From positions 96,385-160,384 of the forward strand of contig JAUSCS010000010.1 of NCBI GenBank assembly GCA_030651135.1: a stretch of DNA of 64,000 bases, in the 5' to 3' direction. The translations under genes and the position numbers were made by a program. This DNA comes from Candidatus Woesearchaeota archaeon (lineage in GTDB: Archaea > Nanobdellota > Nanobdellia > Woesearchaeales > JACPBO01). How positions within the stretch are numbered: the first letter of the stretch is position 1; each line of letters starts with the position of its first letter. Below are positions 56,053 through 64,000 of the stretch, in pieces. The notes under the pieces were generated by a model, which was given only the letters and a program-made list of their open reading frames with translations, did no database searches and was not told the origin of the DNA.

Positions 56053-56852
56053 TGCAGGACAATGCAACTGCGGTGATATCAGATGTGCACTCGAATCTGG
56101 AAGCTCTGGAAGCTGTATTGGGAGATATAAGAAAGCAAAATATAAAAAATATCATTTCCCTTGGCGACATAGTTGGCTACGGCGCATCGCCAAATGAAGT
56201 TATTAAATTGTTCATAAAACAGAATATAGAATCTGTCAGGGGAAATCATGATGCTGCCATATTTTTTTGTGAAGAAGAGCATAAAGAATTTAATAATCAC
56301 GCTCATGATGCAATTGAAAGGACAAAGTGCATGCTTTCAGAAGAATCAAAAAAATATTTGAAAAGCCTTAAAGATTTTCTTGTTATTGGCGGAGTTCGCT
56401 TTGTTCATGGCTGTCCTCCAGACTCATATAAGGATTATGTTCCGGATTATGTGAACGAACGTAACGCATTTAGAATGTTTGAAGAAGACTTGTGCTTTAT
56501 TGGGCATACCCATAGGGCAATTGCATATTTTAGCAAGAAAATTGAAGAAGGCGCAACTTTGAGATCAGAAGATTTTGATGTAGATCGCGTTGCTGTTGAG
56601 CCAAATTCCTCTCTGGCAGTTAGAAAAGATGAAAGAGCCATATTCAATCCAGGCAGCGTGGGCCAGCCAAGAGAGAAGCGGTTAATTTATGCAAAATATT
56701 TCATACTTTACAACGATAACAACAATGAAAAAGAAATAGAATTCAGGCACATTCCATATGATATTGAAAAATCTGCAGATAAAATAAGAAAAATAATGAA
56801 AGATGATTCTCTTGCTGAAATGCTTTATGGAAGTGCTAGTTTTTCTGTTTAA
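56049..56852 (+). CDS. calcineurin-like metallophosphoesterase
   Basis: 267 residues. ISDVHSNLEALEAVL, SLGDIVGYGASP, VRGNHDAAIFF, VHGCPP and FIGHTHRAIAYF form the two-metal site of COG0639/YfcE-like enzymes. FNPGSVGQPRE closes it. Linked to the PhoU-type regulator, so it may act on a phosphate signal or nucleotide. Confidence 0.85.
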   Translation: MMQDNATAVISDVHSNLEALEAVLGDIRKQNIKNIISLGDIVGYGASPNEVIKLFIKQNIESVRGNHDAAIFFCEEEHKEFNNHAHDAIERTKCMLSEESKKYLKSLKDFLVIGGVRFVHGCPPDSYKDYVPDYVNERNAFRMFEEDLCFIGHTHRAIAYFSKKIEEGATLRSEDFDVDRVAVEPNSSLAVRKDERAIFNPGSVGQPREKRLIYAKYFILYNDNNNEKEIEFRHIPYDIEKSADKIRKIMKDDSLAEMLYGSASFSV

Positions 56853-56867
56853 GTTTAATCAAATAAC

Positions 56868-56951
56868 TAAATTTATATACAAGTTCTGCCATAATTCTAA
56901 TCGTCGGAATAAATTTCAAAATATTTTTTATTTTGATGGGGATAATTTTAA
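56868..56951 (+). promoter_or_regulatory. promoter and leader of the four-gene biosynthetic operon
   Basis: AAATTTATATACAAG is a TATA box; a start near 56900 would leave a 5' leader of about 45 bases with GATGGGGA as ribosome site before ATG 56952. Confidence 0.5.
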
Positions 56952-57986
56952 ATGAATCGTGAAAAAAACAAGAAATTAACAATCGCCTTAACATACAACA
57001 AAAAAAGAAGCCCAAAAGAAGGTGAGCTTGAAGATCTTTATGCAGAGTTTGATACAGATCAGACAATCAATGCAGTTAAAAATGCAATTGAAAGCAAAGG
57101 CAGCGATGTAATTCTTATTGAAGCTGATGAAGATGCATTCTTGAAATTAAAGGCTCTGAAAAATAAAATAGATCTTGTCTTCAATATTGCTGAAGGAATA
57201 AGGGGAGATGCCAGAGAATCTCACATTCCTGCATTCTGTGAGATGCTTAATATTCCGCACACCGCTTCTAGTGCTTTGACGCTTGCAATAACGCTGGACA
57301 AGGCAAGGACAAAAGAAATTCTTTCTTACAGCAATATAGCAACGCCGAAATTCCAGGTTTTCAATAATGAAAACGAGAAGTTAAATGCGGATTTAAATTT
57401 TCCATTGATCGTAAAGCCATTAAGGGAAGGCTCGAGCAAGGGGATAAGAAACAATAATATTGTAGCTTCAGAAAAAGAGCTGAGATCAAAAATAAAAGAG
57501 CTGATTGAAAATTACAGGCAGCCCGCAATTGCCGAGGAGTTCATTGAAGGAAGGGAATTTACAGCAGCTGTAATTGAGAACGGAAGCCAAAAAGTCCTTC
57601 CTCTTGTCGAAATTACTTTTGATTATCTGCCAAAGCACATAAAGAAAATCGATTCTTACGAAGTGAAATGGATTTATGACAATCCAAACAGCAAAATTGA
57701 TCCTCTGGTATGCCCTGCAAAGCTCGATAAGGAAACAGAAGACAAAATTAAAAAAATCTCACTGGATGCTTTCAACGCGCTTGGCTGCAAAGACTGGTGC
57801 AGGATAGACATAAGGCTCGATAAAAAGGGAATTCCGAAAGTTTTGGAAGTGAATGCATTGCCCGGCATCATGCCGGATCCAAAAGAAAATTCAAGATTGC
57901 CCAAGGCAGCATATGCCGCAGGTATGAGCTATGATCAATTGATAAATATTATAGTTGATAATGCAATAGAGAGGCACAACATATGA
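56952..57986 (+). CDS. D-Ala-D-Ala ligase-like ATP-grasp enzyme, first of tandem pair
   Basis: 344 residues. N-terminal domain with VFNIAEGIRGDARESHIPAF, central ATP-grasp loop FPLIVKPLREGSSKGI and ADP/metal site VLEVNALPGIMP. The N-acceptor pocket FTAAVI is present. It forms a peptide bond using ATP. It is co-translated with a close paralogue through an ATGA overlap. No peptidoglycan gene surrounds it, so the product is likely another small peptide. Confidence 0.85.
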   Translation: MNREKNKKLTIALTYNKKRSPKEGELEDLYAEFDTDQTINAVKNAIESKGSDVILIEADEDAFLKLKALKNKIDLVFNIAEGIRGDARESHIPAFCEMLNIPHTASSALTLAITLDKARTKEILSYSNIATPKFQVFNNENEKLNADLNFPLIVKPLREGSSKGIRNNNIVASEKELRSKIKELIENYRQPAIAEEFIEGREFTAAVIENGSQKVLPLVEITFDYLPKHIKKIDSYEVKWIYDNPNSKIDPLVCPAKLDKETEDKIKKISLDAFNALGCKDWCRIDIRLDKKGIPKVLEVNALPGIMPDPKENSRLPKAAYAAGMSYDQLINIIVDNAIERHNI

Positions 57987-59041
57987 ATATTGCCCTGACA
58001 TACAACATGATAAGGAAAAAAATACTGAAAAACAGGCCTGTAGATGCAATAGCTGAGCTTGACAGCAAAGAAACAATTGATGCCTTAAAAGACGCTATTG
58101 AAAAAAATGGCCATGATGTTGTCTTGGTTGAAGCAGATGAAGAAGCATATTTGAAATTAAAAAATCTGAAAAATAAAATAGATCTTGTCTTTAACATTGC
58201 TGAAGGGATTTCCGGCGAATCAAGGGAAAGCTACATCCCCTTTATGTGCGAAATGCTCGGCATTCCTTATACAGGCTCTTCTCCTTCTGCATTGGCAATC
58301 TGCCTGAACAAAGCAAGGACAAAGGAGATTTTAATGCATTACAATATAGCGACGCCGAAATTCCAGATTTTCAATGGTGAGAATGAAAAGTTAAATGAAA
58401 ATATAACATATCCCCTTATTCTGAAATTAAAAGACGAGGGCTCAAAAATGGGACTCACAAAAAGCTCTGTTGTTAGGAATGATGCTGAGCTTAAAAAACA
58501 ATTAACTTATCTTTTTGAAACTTATAACAAGCCAGTGATGGCTGAGGAATTCCTGATAGGAAGAGAATTTACAGTCGGCGTAATAGGGAATGATGATCCG
58601 ATAACATTCCCGCCAGTGGAGGTAAAATTCAGCGAGCAATTGAAAGAAACTGAAAGGGTTGTTCTTTTCCAAGCTGACGACCCTGTTGTTTCCATGATCA
58701 AATCTGTTGACAAAAATTTTTCAAACAGCGAAAAATATGTCGATTACGCTTCAGTCTGCCCTGCTGGAATTTCAAAAGAGCTCGAATCAAGATTAAAGGA
58801 AACTGCGCTTAAGGCTTATAGGACATTGAGATGCAGGGACTGGTGCAGGATAGACATGCGGCTTGATAAAAATGGAAAGGTAAATGTTCTGGAATTAAAT
58901 CCTATTGCAGGGATAGACCCAAGCTACTGGTTTCCAAGGGCTGCAAAAGCAGCTGGCATGGAATATCATCAGTTAATCGGGAAAATCATAGATTATGCAT
59001 CTGAAAGATATAAAATAAAAAGAGCGGTTATGGCAGAATGA
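57983..59041 (+). CDS. D-Ala-D-Ala ligase-like ATP-grasp enzyme, second of tandem pair
   Basis: 352 residues, a duplicate of the preceding protein in the first 110 residues (FNIAEGISGESRESYIP). The ATP loop is altered (LKDEGSKMG versus LREGSSKG), and the C-terminus reads VLELNPIAGIDPSYWFPRAA. The changes near the grasp loop suggest a different acyl or amino substrate. Overlaps both neighbours by ATGA. Confidence 0.83.
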   Translation: MNIALTYNMIRKKILKNRPVDAIAELDSKETIDALKDAIEKNGHDVVLVEADEEAYLKLKNLKNKIDLVFNIAEGISGESRESYIPFMCEMLGIPYTGSSPSALAICLNKARTKEILMHYNIATPKFQIFNGENEKLNENITYPLILKLKDEGSKMGLTKSSVVRNDAELKKQLTYLFETYNKPVMAEEFLIGREFTVGVIGNDDPITFPPVEVKFSEQLKETERVVLFQADDPVVSMIKSVDKNFSNSEKYVDYASVCPAGISKELESRLKETALKAYRTLRCRDWCRIDMRLDKNGKVNVLELNPIAGIDPSYWFPRAAKAAGMEYHQLIGKIIDYASERYKIKRAVMAE

Positions 59042-60372
59042 ATATAAACAGCGCGATATTAAAAGATGGAATTGCAATAAATGTGAATAAAGAATACAAT
59101 GTCATATACCCGAAAAGCATTTGGCCTGGGCTGAAATTAAAAACAAAGCAAAGCATAGTAGACAATCTTGCTTATGCAAAATTGGCTTCTTATTCAGCTT
59201 TTTTAAAGGATGAATTCATCTTCAACAGCGCTCTGCCTCACTTAAAAAGCTTTTTTGACGAATGCGCAGTAAAGGATTTTCCCAGATTCGCCCATGAGGA
59301 TAATTTATCAGTCGGGGAGATGATTCAAAATTTCAAGAATGCAAAATTCAGATTCAATTCAAATGAAGCTTCAATGCCTGATGAGGAAGCAAATACAGAA
59401 GATGGAGCAGTGCTCGGCATATCATTCGGAAAGGACAGCCTTCTCACATACGCAGTTGCAAAAGAGATAAAGCTGCCGATAAAGCTTGTTTTTGTCAAGG
59501 ACTGCGGAAAGGTTGAATTAAAGCATAAACTAAGCATAATGCGCGAATTCAAAAAAAAATTCAATGAAGAAATCTTCATACTTAAAGACAATACAGACCA
59601 TATTGCATCTGATAAGGCAATAAACACAATTAATTCAGAAGGCATTTACGGCTCTAATGCAATGAACGGCTATACGCTTATGCTTCTGCCATTCGCCTAT
59701 CATTTCAAAACAAATAACATATTGTTTGGGAATGAGCACAATCTTAATGATTATTTCATAGACGAGCAGGGTTTCAAATGCCACCCATCATACGAGCAGA
59801 GCAGCGAATGCATTGAAGGCCAGAATAATGCCATTATGCAGTTCACCGGAAAAAAAATCGGCGTAGCAAGCCTGATCAACCCGCTATATTGCTTGTCTGA
59901 ATACAAAATTCTTTATAAAAGATACCCCCGCTTGGCAGAATTTCAGATGTCTTGCCCGCACGACCCTTATGAGAACCAGGAAAACAAGTGGTGCTATCAA
60001 TGCTCGACATGCGCAAGAGCTTTTCTTTATACCAATGCGGTTGGAGGCGATATAAAAAGCATATCATTCAACAAAAATTTCTTTGACAAAGAATATGAGC
60101 GCTTATATGTCCTGTTTGACAGCGCCATTAGAAGAATATATGAAAAGCCAAAAGCAGTGAGGGATGAACAGTTGTTTGCTTTCTACCTCGCATCAAGAAA
60201 CGGCAATAAGTCCTACCTTGTTGAAAAGTTCAAAAAAGAATTTCTGGACGAAGCAAAAGAAAGGGAAGATGAGCTCTATAACAAATTTTTTGGCGTGCAC
60301 CCTTCGCCGGCAATTCCAACTAAGTTCAAATCCGAAATCACCTCAATATATAAAGAAGAACTGAGTCGATGA
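59038..60372 (+). CDS. PP-loop ATPase with Cys cluster, adenylating enzyme of unknown substrate
   Basis: 444 residues. LGISFGKDSLLTYAVAKE is an SGGKDS-type PP-loop, NEHNLND follows, and CHPSYEQSSECIEGQ...CPHD...WCYQCSTCARAFLY forms a zinc- or iron-type Cys cluster. PP-loop enzymes adenylate carbonyl or base groups. The N-terminal 130 residues match no domain I can name. It sits between two ATP-grasp ligases and a PLP enzyme in one overlapping operon, so it probably activates the same molecule. Confidence 0.7.
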   Translation: MNINSAILKDGIAINVNKEYNVIYPKSIWPGLKLKTKQSIVDNLAYAKLASYSAFLKDEFIFNSALPHLKSFFDECAVKDFPRFAHEDNLSVGEMIQNFKNAKFRFNSNEASMPDEEANTEDGAVLGISFGKDSLLTYAVAKEIKLPIKLVFVKDCGKVELKHKLSIMREFKKKFNEEIFILKDNTDHIASDKAINTINSEGIYGSNAMNGYTLMLLPFAYHFKTNNILFGNEHNLNDYFIDEQGFKCHPSYEQSSECIEGQNNAIMQFTGKKIGVASLINPLYCLSEYKILYKRYPRLAEFQMSCPHDPYENQENKWCYQCSTCARAFLYTNAVGGDIKSISFNKNFFDKEYERLYVLFDSAIRRIYEKPKAVRDEQLFAFYLASRNGNKSYLVEKFKKEFLDEAKEREDELYNKFFGVHPSPAIPTKFKSEITSIYKEELSR

Positions 60373-61751
60373 TGGTTGATGCATTCAATAATATAAAAAA
60401 GATCCTTGAAGAGAAAATCAAATTTGATAACGGCAGTTTTTTTCATAACGATGTCAAAGAAGCTGTCAATAAAAAAAACTTCCTTCTTGAGAGCGCTGAA
60501 AAGTTCGGCACTCCCCAGTATTTCCTCGATGAAGCCAAATTAAAACAAAGGGCGTTGTTCTTCATGAACACATTTAAAAAATATATTTCAAACTCTGAAT
60601 TCTTTTACGCGTTTAAGTGCAATGATCTGCCATTTCTGATAAAAACCCTGAAAAATATCAGCTATAATGCAGATGTTGCAAGCCTGTTTGAACTGAAGCT
60701 TGCCTTAAAGCTCGGCTTTGACAAGATAATTTTTACAGGGCCGGGAAAAGAAAATGAAGAATTGGAATTGGCGATAAAGAATAATGATAAAGTTATTTTA
60801 AATATAGACAATTTTGATGAGTTGGAAAGATTGGCTGAAATATTGGAGAAAGACAAACAAAATAAAAAAATCAATGTCTGTATCAGGCTGAACCCGCATG
60901 ATTCCGTCATGGAAGAATGGTCTAAATTCGGAATTGAGCTGAAAGAGCTGGACAACACAATTAAAAAAATAAAAGAGCATCCGCAATTGAAGCTGAGAGG
61001 ATTTCATTTTCACTGCAGCTGGAACTGCACGCCGGACAAATATGTGGAGAATATAGGAATAATCGGAAAACACCTGAAAGATAATTTCTCAGCCAAAGAC
61101 ATCTCGGAGCTTGAATTTATTGATGTTGGAGGGGGCTTTTATCCTGAAGGGAATGCGCTTTTGTTTAAGGATACAGATAAAGGTAAAATATTAAGCCTGC
61201 TTAATAACAACGAAATTGACCCTCACAGCATCGTCATTGAAAATGCCGAGCCGCTGGATAATTTCGGCAGAGAAATATCCGCTGCTCTTGAAAAACATAT
61301 TTTTCCCTTAAGCCCTAGCATAAAGATTTATTTCGAGCCAGGAAGATTTATTTCAATGCATTCCACCACGATTTTAACAAAAGTCATTTCAATAAAAAAT
61401 AACGGCGCCATAGTTGACGGCGGCGCAAATATGGTCGGCGATTTTAGGTTTTCAGAATATTCTTTCGCTCCGCTGGTTAATTTAAATGATCCATCCCCAC
61501 TTCTTAACAAAAAAACAATCTATGGGCCTTTGTGCCACCCTTCAGATCTGTGGGGTTATTCTTTTTTTGGAAAAAATATCAAGAAGGGAGATGTTATTGC
61601 AGTGCTGAACCAGGGAGACTATGTATTTTCATATGCATCGCGATTCATAAAGCCGGCGGCGCCATATATAGCTCTGACTGAAGAAAATAAATTTGTTGTT
61701 GTGAAAGAGAAGGAAAAATTCGAAGAAAGGTATTTTGGCTGCAAATTTTAG
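60369..61751 (+). CDS. fold-type III PLP enzyme (decarboxylase/DapDC-like)
   Basis: 460 residues. TPQYFLDE, FYAFKCNDLPFL (PLP Lys), FHFHCSWNC, EFIDVGGGFYPEG, YFEPGRFIS and GDYVFSYASRFI are the decarboxylase-2 motifs. Long N-terminal extension of about 45 residues. It resembles decarboxylases acting on carrier-bound or peptide substrates rather than lysA, present elsewhere in the window. Last gene of the ATP-grasp operon; substrate unknown. Confidence 0.82.
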   Translation: MMVDAFNNIKKILEEKIKFDNGSFFHNDVKEAVNKKNFLLESAEKFGTPQYFLDEAKLKQRALFFMNTFKKYISNSEFFYAFKCNDLPFLIKTLKNISYNADVASLFELKLALKLGFDKIIFTGPGKENEELELAIKNNDKVILNIDNFDELERLAEILEKDKQNKKINVCIRLNPHDSVMEEWSKFGIELKELDNTIKKIKEHPQLKLRGFHFHCSWNCTPDKYVENIGIIGKHLKDNFSAKDISELEFIDVGGGFYPEGNALLFKDTDKGKILSLLNNNEIDPHSIVIENAEPLDNFGREISAALEKHIFPLSPSIKIYFEPGRFISMHSTTILTKVISIKNNGAIVDGGANMVGDFRFSEYSFAPLVNLNDPSPLLNKKTIYGPLCHPSDLWGYSFFGKNIKKGDVIAVLNQGDYVFSYASRFIKPAAPYIALTEENKFVVVKEKEKFEERYFGCKF

Positions 61752-62041
61752 AATTTTCTAAATTTTTTTCTCGTCGAGAGATTTTCTTTGGATTTTTTCA
61801 AATAATTTTTCGAGGAAAAAATCATAAAAATCAAAAAATTCTTTCGTCTTAAAATTTAAAAAATAAATACATTTAAATATAAGTTCTTTCACAATATATT
61901 TTAAGAAAAATATTGTTTTCAAGGAGGAAAACTGACATAACAATGAAATTCGGATCTTTTATTTTCAGAAAAAAAGACATAAAATTTTTAATTTCTATGT
62001 GAGGTGAACTTAGTCTAATTAATTAATCAAAAAAGAGGAAG
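61752..62041. promoter_or_regulatory. AT-rich region before kamA with promoter
   Basis: No gene of good support. CATTTAAATATAAG (61870-61883) is a TATA box. AAGGAGG at 61921 precedes a 19-codon frame (61943-62002) with several Lys codons, spaced 15 bases, so it may be a leader but is weak. A second ribosome site, AGAGGAAG, lies directly before the kamA ATG. Confidence 0.4.
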
Positions 62042-63160
62042 ATGGCAAGGTCGTTGATAAGGCAGGAACTAATTTTAGTGAAGGAGCAGGAAACTGAAGG
62101 GTTTTCTTTGTGGAAAGAGATAATGAAGAACAGCATTAACTCTGCTGATCAGCTGGCTGCAATATGCAAATGCCCGATAAATGCTCAGGAATTGAACGAA
62201 GTCATTAAAAAATACCCGATGAGGGTGAATTCTTATTTCTTAAGCCTGATAAAATCGAAAGATGACCCGATTTGGAAGCAGTGCATACCTGACAAGAACG
62301 AATTAATCAACAGCGAAGTTATGACTGAGGATCCTCTCTGCGAGGAAAGGGACAGCCCGGTTCCTGGCTTGACGCACCGCTATCCTGACAGGGTTTTGCT
62401 TCTTGTTTCAAACCAATGCGCAACTTACTGCAGGTTTTGCACAAGAAAAAGAAAAGTCGGCGATCCTTTCAAAAGAATAACAAAAGAGCAGATTATGAAA
62501 GGCATTGAGTATATCAAAGAGCACAAAGAAATAAGGGATGTTCTATTATCGGGCGGCGATCCTTTGCTGCTTTCAGACAGCTATTTGGAATGGATTTTGA
62601 AGGAAGTCAGGGCAATTTCTCATGTTGAAATTATAAGAATCGGTACAAGAGTGCCTTGCACATTGCCTCAGAGAATAACCCCTGAGCTTTGCAAAATGCT
62701 GAAGAAATATCATCCGTTTTACATTAACACACATTTCAATCATCCTTCTGAAATTACTGAAGAAGCCAAAGCAGCATGCGAGATGCTTGCTGATACAGGG
62801 ATTCCGCTTGGAAACCAAAGCGTTCTGCTAAAAGGCATTAATGATGATCCTGCTGTGATGAAAGAGCTGATGCACAAGCTTTTGATGATGAGAGTGAAGC
62901 CGTATTATATATATCAGGCAGACCTGGTCAAGGGAACAGAGCATTTCAGGACAAAGATCAAGGCAGGGCTTGACGTAATAAAGGCATTGCGAGGCCACAC
63001 ATCCGGATTGGCGGTTCCGCAGTACATAATAGATGCGCCTGGCGGAGGCGGAAAGATACCTTTACTGCCAGAATATGTTGTTTCTTACGCTGACGGAAAG
63101 ATCGTCCTGAGGAATTACGCGGATAAAGAGTACGTCTATACTGAGCCGAATGGATGCTGA
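62042..63160 (+). CDS. kamA: lysine 2,3-aminomutase (radical SAM)
   Basis: 372 residues. QCATYCRFCTRKRKVG is the CxxxCxxC cluster, LLSGGDPLLLSD and the GTRVPCTLPQRI loop fit KamA/AblA, and the C-terminal AVPQYIIDAPGGGGKIPLLP binds the PLP and lysine. It makes beta-lysine from L-lysine, which elsewhere is acetylated to an osmolyte or attached to EF-P. No AblB or PoxA gene is nearby. Confidence 0.88.
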   Translation: MARSLIRQELILVKEQETEGFSLWKEIMKNSINSADQLAAICKCPINAQELNEVIKKYPMRVNSYFLSLIKSKDDPIWKQCIPDKNELINSEVMTEDPLCEERDSPVPGLTHRYPDRVLLLVSNQCATYCRFCTRKRKVGDPFKRITKEQIMKGIEYIKEHKEIRDVLLSGGDPLLLSDSYLEWILKEVRAISHVEIIRIGTRVPCTLPQRITPELCKMLKKYHPFYINTHFNHPSEITEEAKAACEMLADTGIPLGNQSVLLKGINDDPAVMKELMHKLLMMRVKPYYIYQADLVKGTEHFRTKIKAGLDVIKALRGHTSGLAVPQYIIDAPGGGGKIPLLPEYVVSYADGKIVLRNYADKEYVYTEPNGC

Positions 63161-63216
63161 ATAGGTTTAAGATTTTTCTTAAATGTTAATTTGTAATTTT
63201 TAATCATACACCAACA

Positions 63217-63318
63217 AAAATCCAGCCATGGTGCCGACGAGGCGGGGGCTGTCCCTTACGGGGTGCCGAGTAGGACAAAACTTGTTTTGTCCGTAGGCAC
63301 CATGGTTGGCTGGATTTT
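63217..63318 (+). repeat. third copy of the GC-rich structured repeat
   Basis: Core GACGAGGCGGGGGCTGTCCC then TTACGGGGTGCCGAG, hairpin GGACAAAAC/GTTTTGTCC (63273-63292), closed by a long stem AAAATCCAGCCATGGTGCC (63217-63235) with GGCACCATGG and GGCTGGATTTT. Same plan as the copies near tRNA-Lys, with compensating base changes. It lies 3' of tRNA-Ser. Confidence 0.7.
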
Positions 63319-63373
63319 GTAGAATAACATAAATTAAAGTGCATATTTTTATTTGCGTACATTAAATTAAATA

Positions 63374-63473
63374 CGCCGCGACCCGGATTTGAACCGGGAA
63401 GGCCTTGCGGCCAGCAGTTCTCTTGCATTGATCAGTTCGAGACTGCCGCAGTACCGAGTTGTGCCATCGCGGC
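63374..63473 (-). tRNA. tRNA-Ser (CGA) with one intron
   Basis: Acceptor GCCGCGA (63473 down) pairs with TCGCGGC, discriminator G. Anticodon arm GCAGT-CTCGAA / A-ACTGC gives CGA. A 16-nt intron (63420-63435) follows position 37. A long variable arm GGCC-GCAA-GGCC and T arm CCCGG-TTCAAAT-CCGGG complete a serine tRNA of 84 nt. Confidence 0.88.
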
Positions 63474-63702
63474 ATAATAAGAAAGATATTGGTTTTTATT
63501 TTTAATGGTTTCTAAAAAAAATACCCCCAACGGGCATTTAGTCTTCAACTAAGACTCCCCAGCTTCATCTCTCATTTTTCTTTTTAGTTAGATGTGCTTA
63601 TATAAATATCTTTCGTCTGCAAATGTCCACTGCTATTAAACATTTTCCCGAACAATTTGTTGGCAATGAATATAAATCGCAAGAAATGAGATTTCTTAAA
63701 AT

Positions 63703-64000
63703 ATGACCTTTTTCATAGGAAATAATAGAACTATTGAGCAACTTGACATAGATAGACCTAATACCATAACTGACTACTGGAGAATAAACGCAATGATTCA
63801 AGAAATTAAGATGGGCCAAATAAGGCTAAGGAGGCTTCTTTATCATTTTGACATGATGGAGAAGGGCTATGAAATGCATTCTATTCCTCATTGTTTTCGC
63901 TCAATTCTGATACAGCACATTAACAGAGAAGCAACTAACCTGATTATTAACTGGGAACTGTTAAAAGAAACAGTCGCTCATCTTTTTCCTGAAAATTCTA
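63703..64000 (+). CDS. hypothetical protein, 3' end outside window
   Basis: Open from ATG 63703 to the window edge, 99 residues so far (FFIGNNRTIEQLDIDRP, then an amphipathic helix IRLRRLLYHFDMMEKG). TGAATATAAATCG 24-36 bases upstream suggests a leaderless start. No domain recognised in the visible part. Confidence 0.5.
   Translation, partial: MTFFIGNNRTIEQLDIDRPNTITDYWRINAMIQEIKMGQIRLRRLLYHFDMMEKGYEMHSIPHCFRSILIQHINREATNLIINWELLKETVAHLFPENS

Noticed and set aside
61943..62002. 19-residue lysine-containing leader before kamA
   Set aside because: Ribosome site is 15 bases away and no attenuator-like hairpin is visible, so it is not listed as a gene.
63204..63428. Minus-strand open frame over the third repeat and tRNA-Ser
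   Set aside because: It covers a tRNA gene and a structured repeat, so it is not a protein gene.

Overview
The window comes from an archaeon, most likely a DPANN lineage of the Woesearchaeota/Pacearchaeota type. The archaeal signs are ribosomal proteins S8e, L10e and L15e, initiation factor aIF1A, a diphthamide-synthesis protein, a class I lysyl-tRNA synthetase, TrmB- and Lrp-type regulators, tRNA genes with introns after position 37, and many leaderless genes with an AT-rich TATA box about 25-30 bases before the start codon. Several genes look bacterial in origin: DNA gyrase B, signal peptidase II, SppA, TspO and the DAP lysine pathway. No rRNA and no CRISPR array were seen. The lineage is inferred from gene content only.

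Layout. 1-8.3 kb: two hemerythrin-like proteins (the first cut by the window edge), a PGI/PMI isomerase, a 51-residue acidic protein, a methyltransferase, a permease fused to a methyltransferase, a membrane protein and a probably frameshifted gene. 8.3-16.2 kb: a three-gene operon (short Dph2, TIM-barrel protein, U32 protein), a giant cell-surface subtilase, SppA and an RDD membrane protein. 16.2-29.2 kb: aIF1A, signal peptidase II, a 3-methyladenine-glycosylase-like protein, ribosomal proteins, Nudix and HAD enzymes, and many unknown small proteins. 29.2-35.1 kb: glycosyltransferase, PHP, ITPase and HIT genes, then a PLD nuclease / SF1 helicase pair that resembles an antiviral module.

35.2-50.5 kb is a lysine supercluster: tRNA-Met with two introns, class I LysRS, a DapL-type aminotransferase, dapF, lysA, asd, dapA, dapB, an Lrp-type regulator, then lysC and intron-containing tRNA-Lys. 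It is interrupted at 44.4-48.7 kb by an accessory islet: MazF/AbrB, TrmB, a receiver/unknown/receiver cassette and a PIN protein. A palindrome with arms TACGAA and TTCGTA lies 12 bases upstream of the TATA box of both the lrp-dap operon and lysC, which suggests a shared lysine regulon. No dapD/dapE homologue is present, so LL-DAP is probably made by direct transamination.

50.5-64 kb: TspO, gyrB directly downstream of a gene resembling cyclodipeptide synthases, a nucleotidyltransferase flanked by direct repeats, an AbrB/PhoU regulator with a phosphoesterase, a tightly overlapping four-gene operon (two D-Ala-D-Ala-ligase-like ATP-grasp proteins, a PP-loop ATPase, a fold-III PLP enzyme) that looks like an undescribed small-peptide pathway, lysine 2,3-aminomutase, tRNA-Ser, and a gene running off the edge.

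The strongest candidates for undescribed biology are the four-gene ATP-grasp/PP-loop/PLP operon, the CDPS-like gene coupled to gyrB, a three-copy GC-rich structured repeat lying beside two tRNA genes, the receiver cassette, the PLD-helicase pair, the permease-methyltransferase fusion and the T-loop intron of tRNA-Met.
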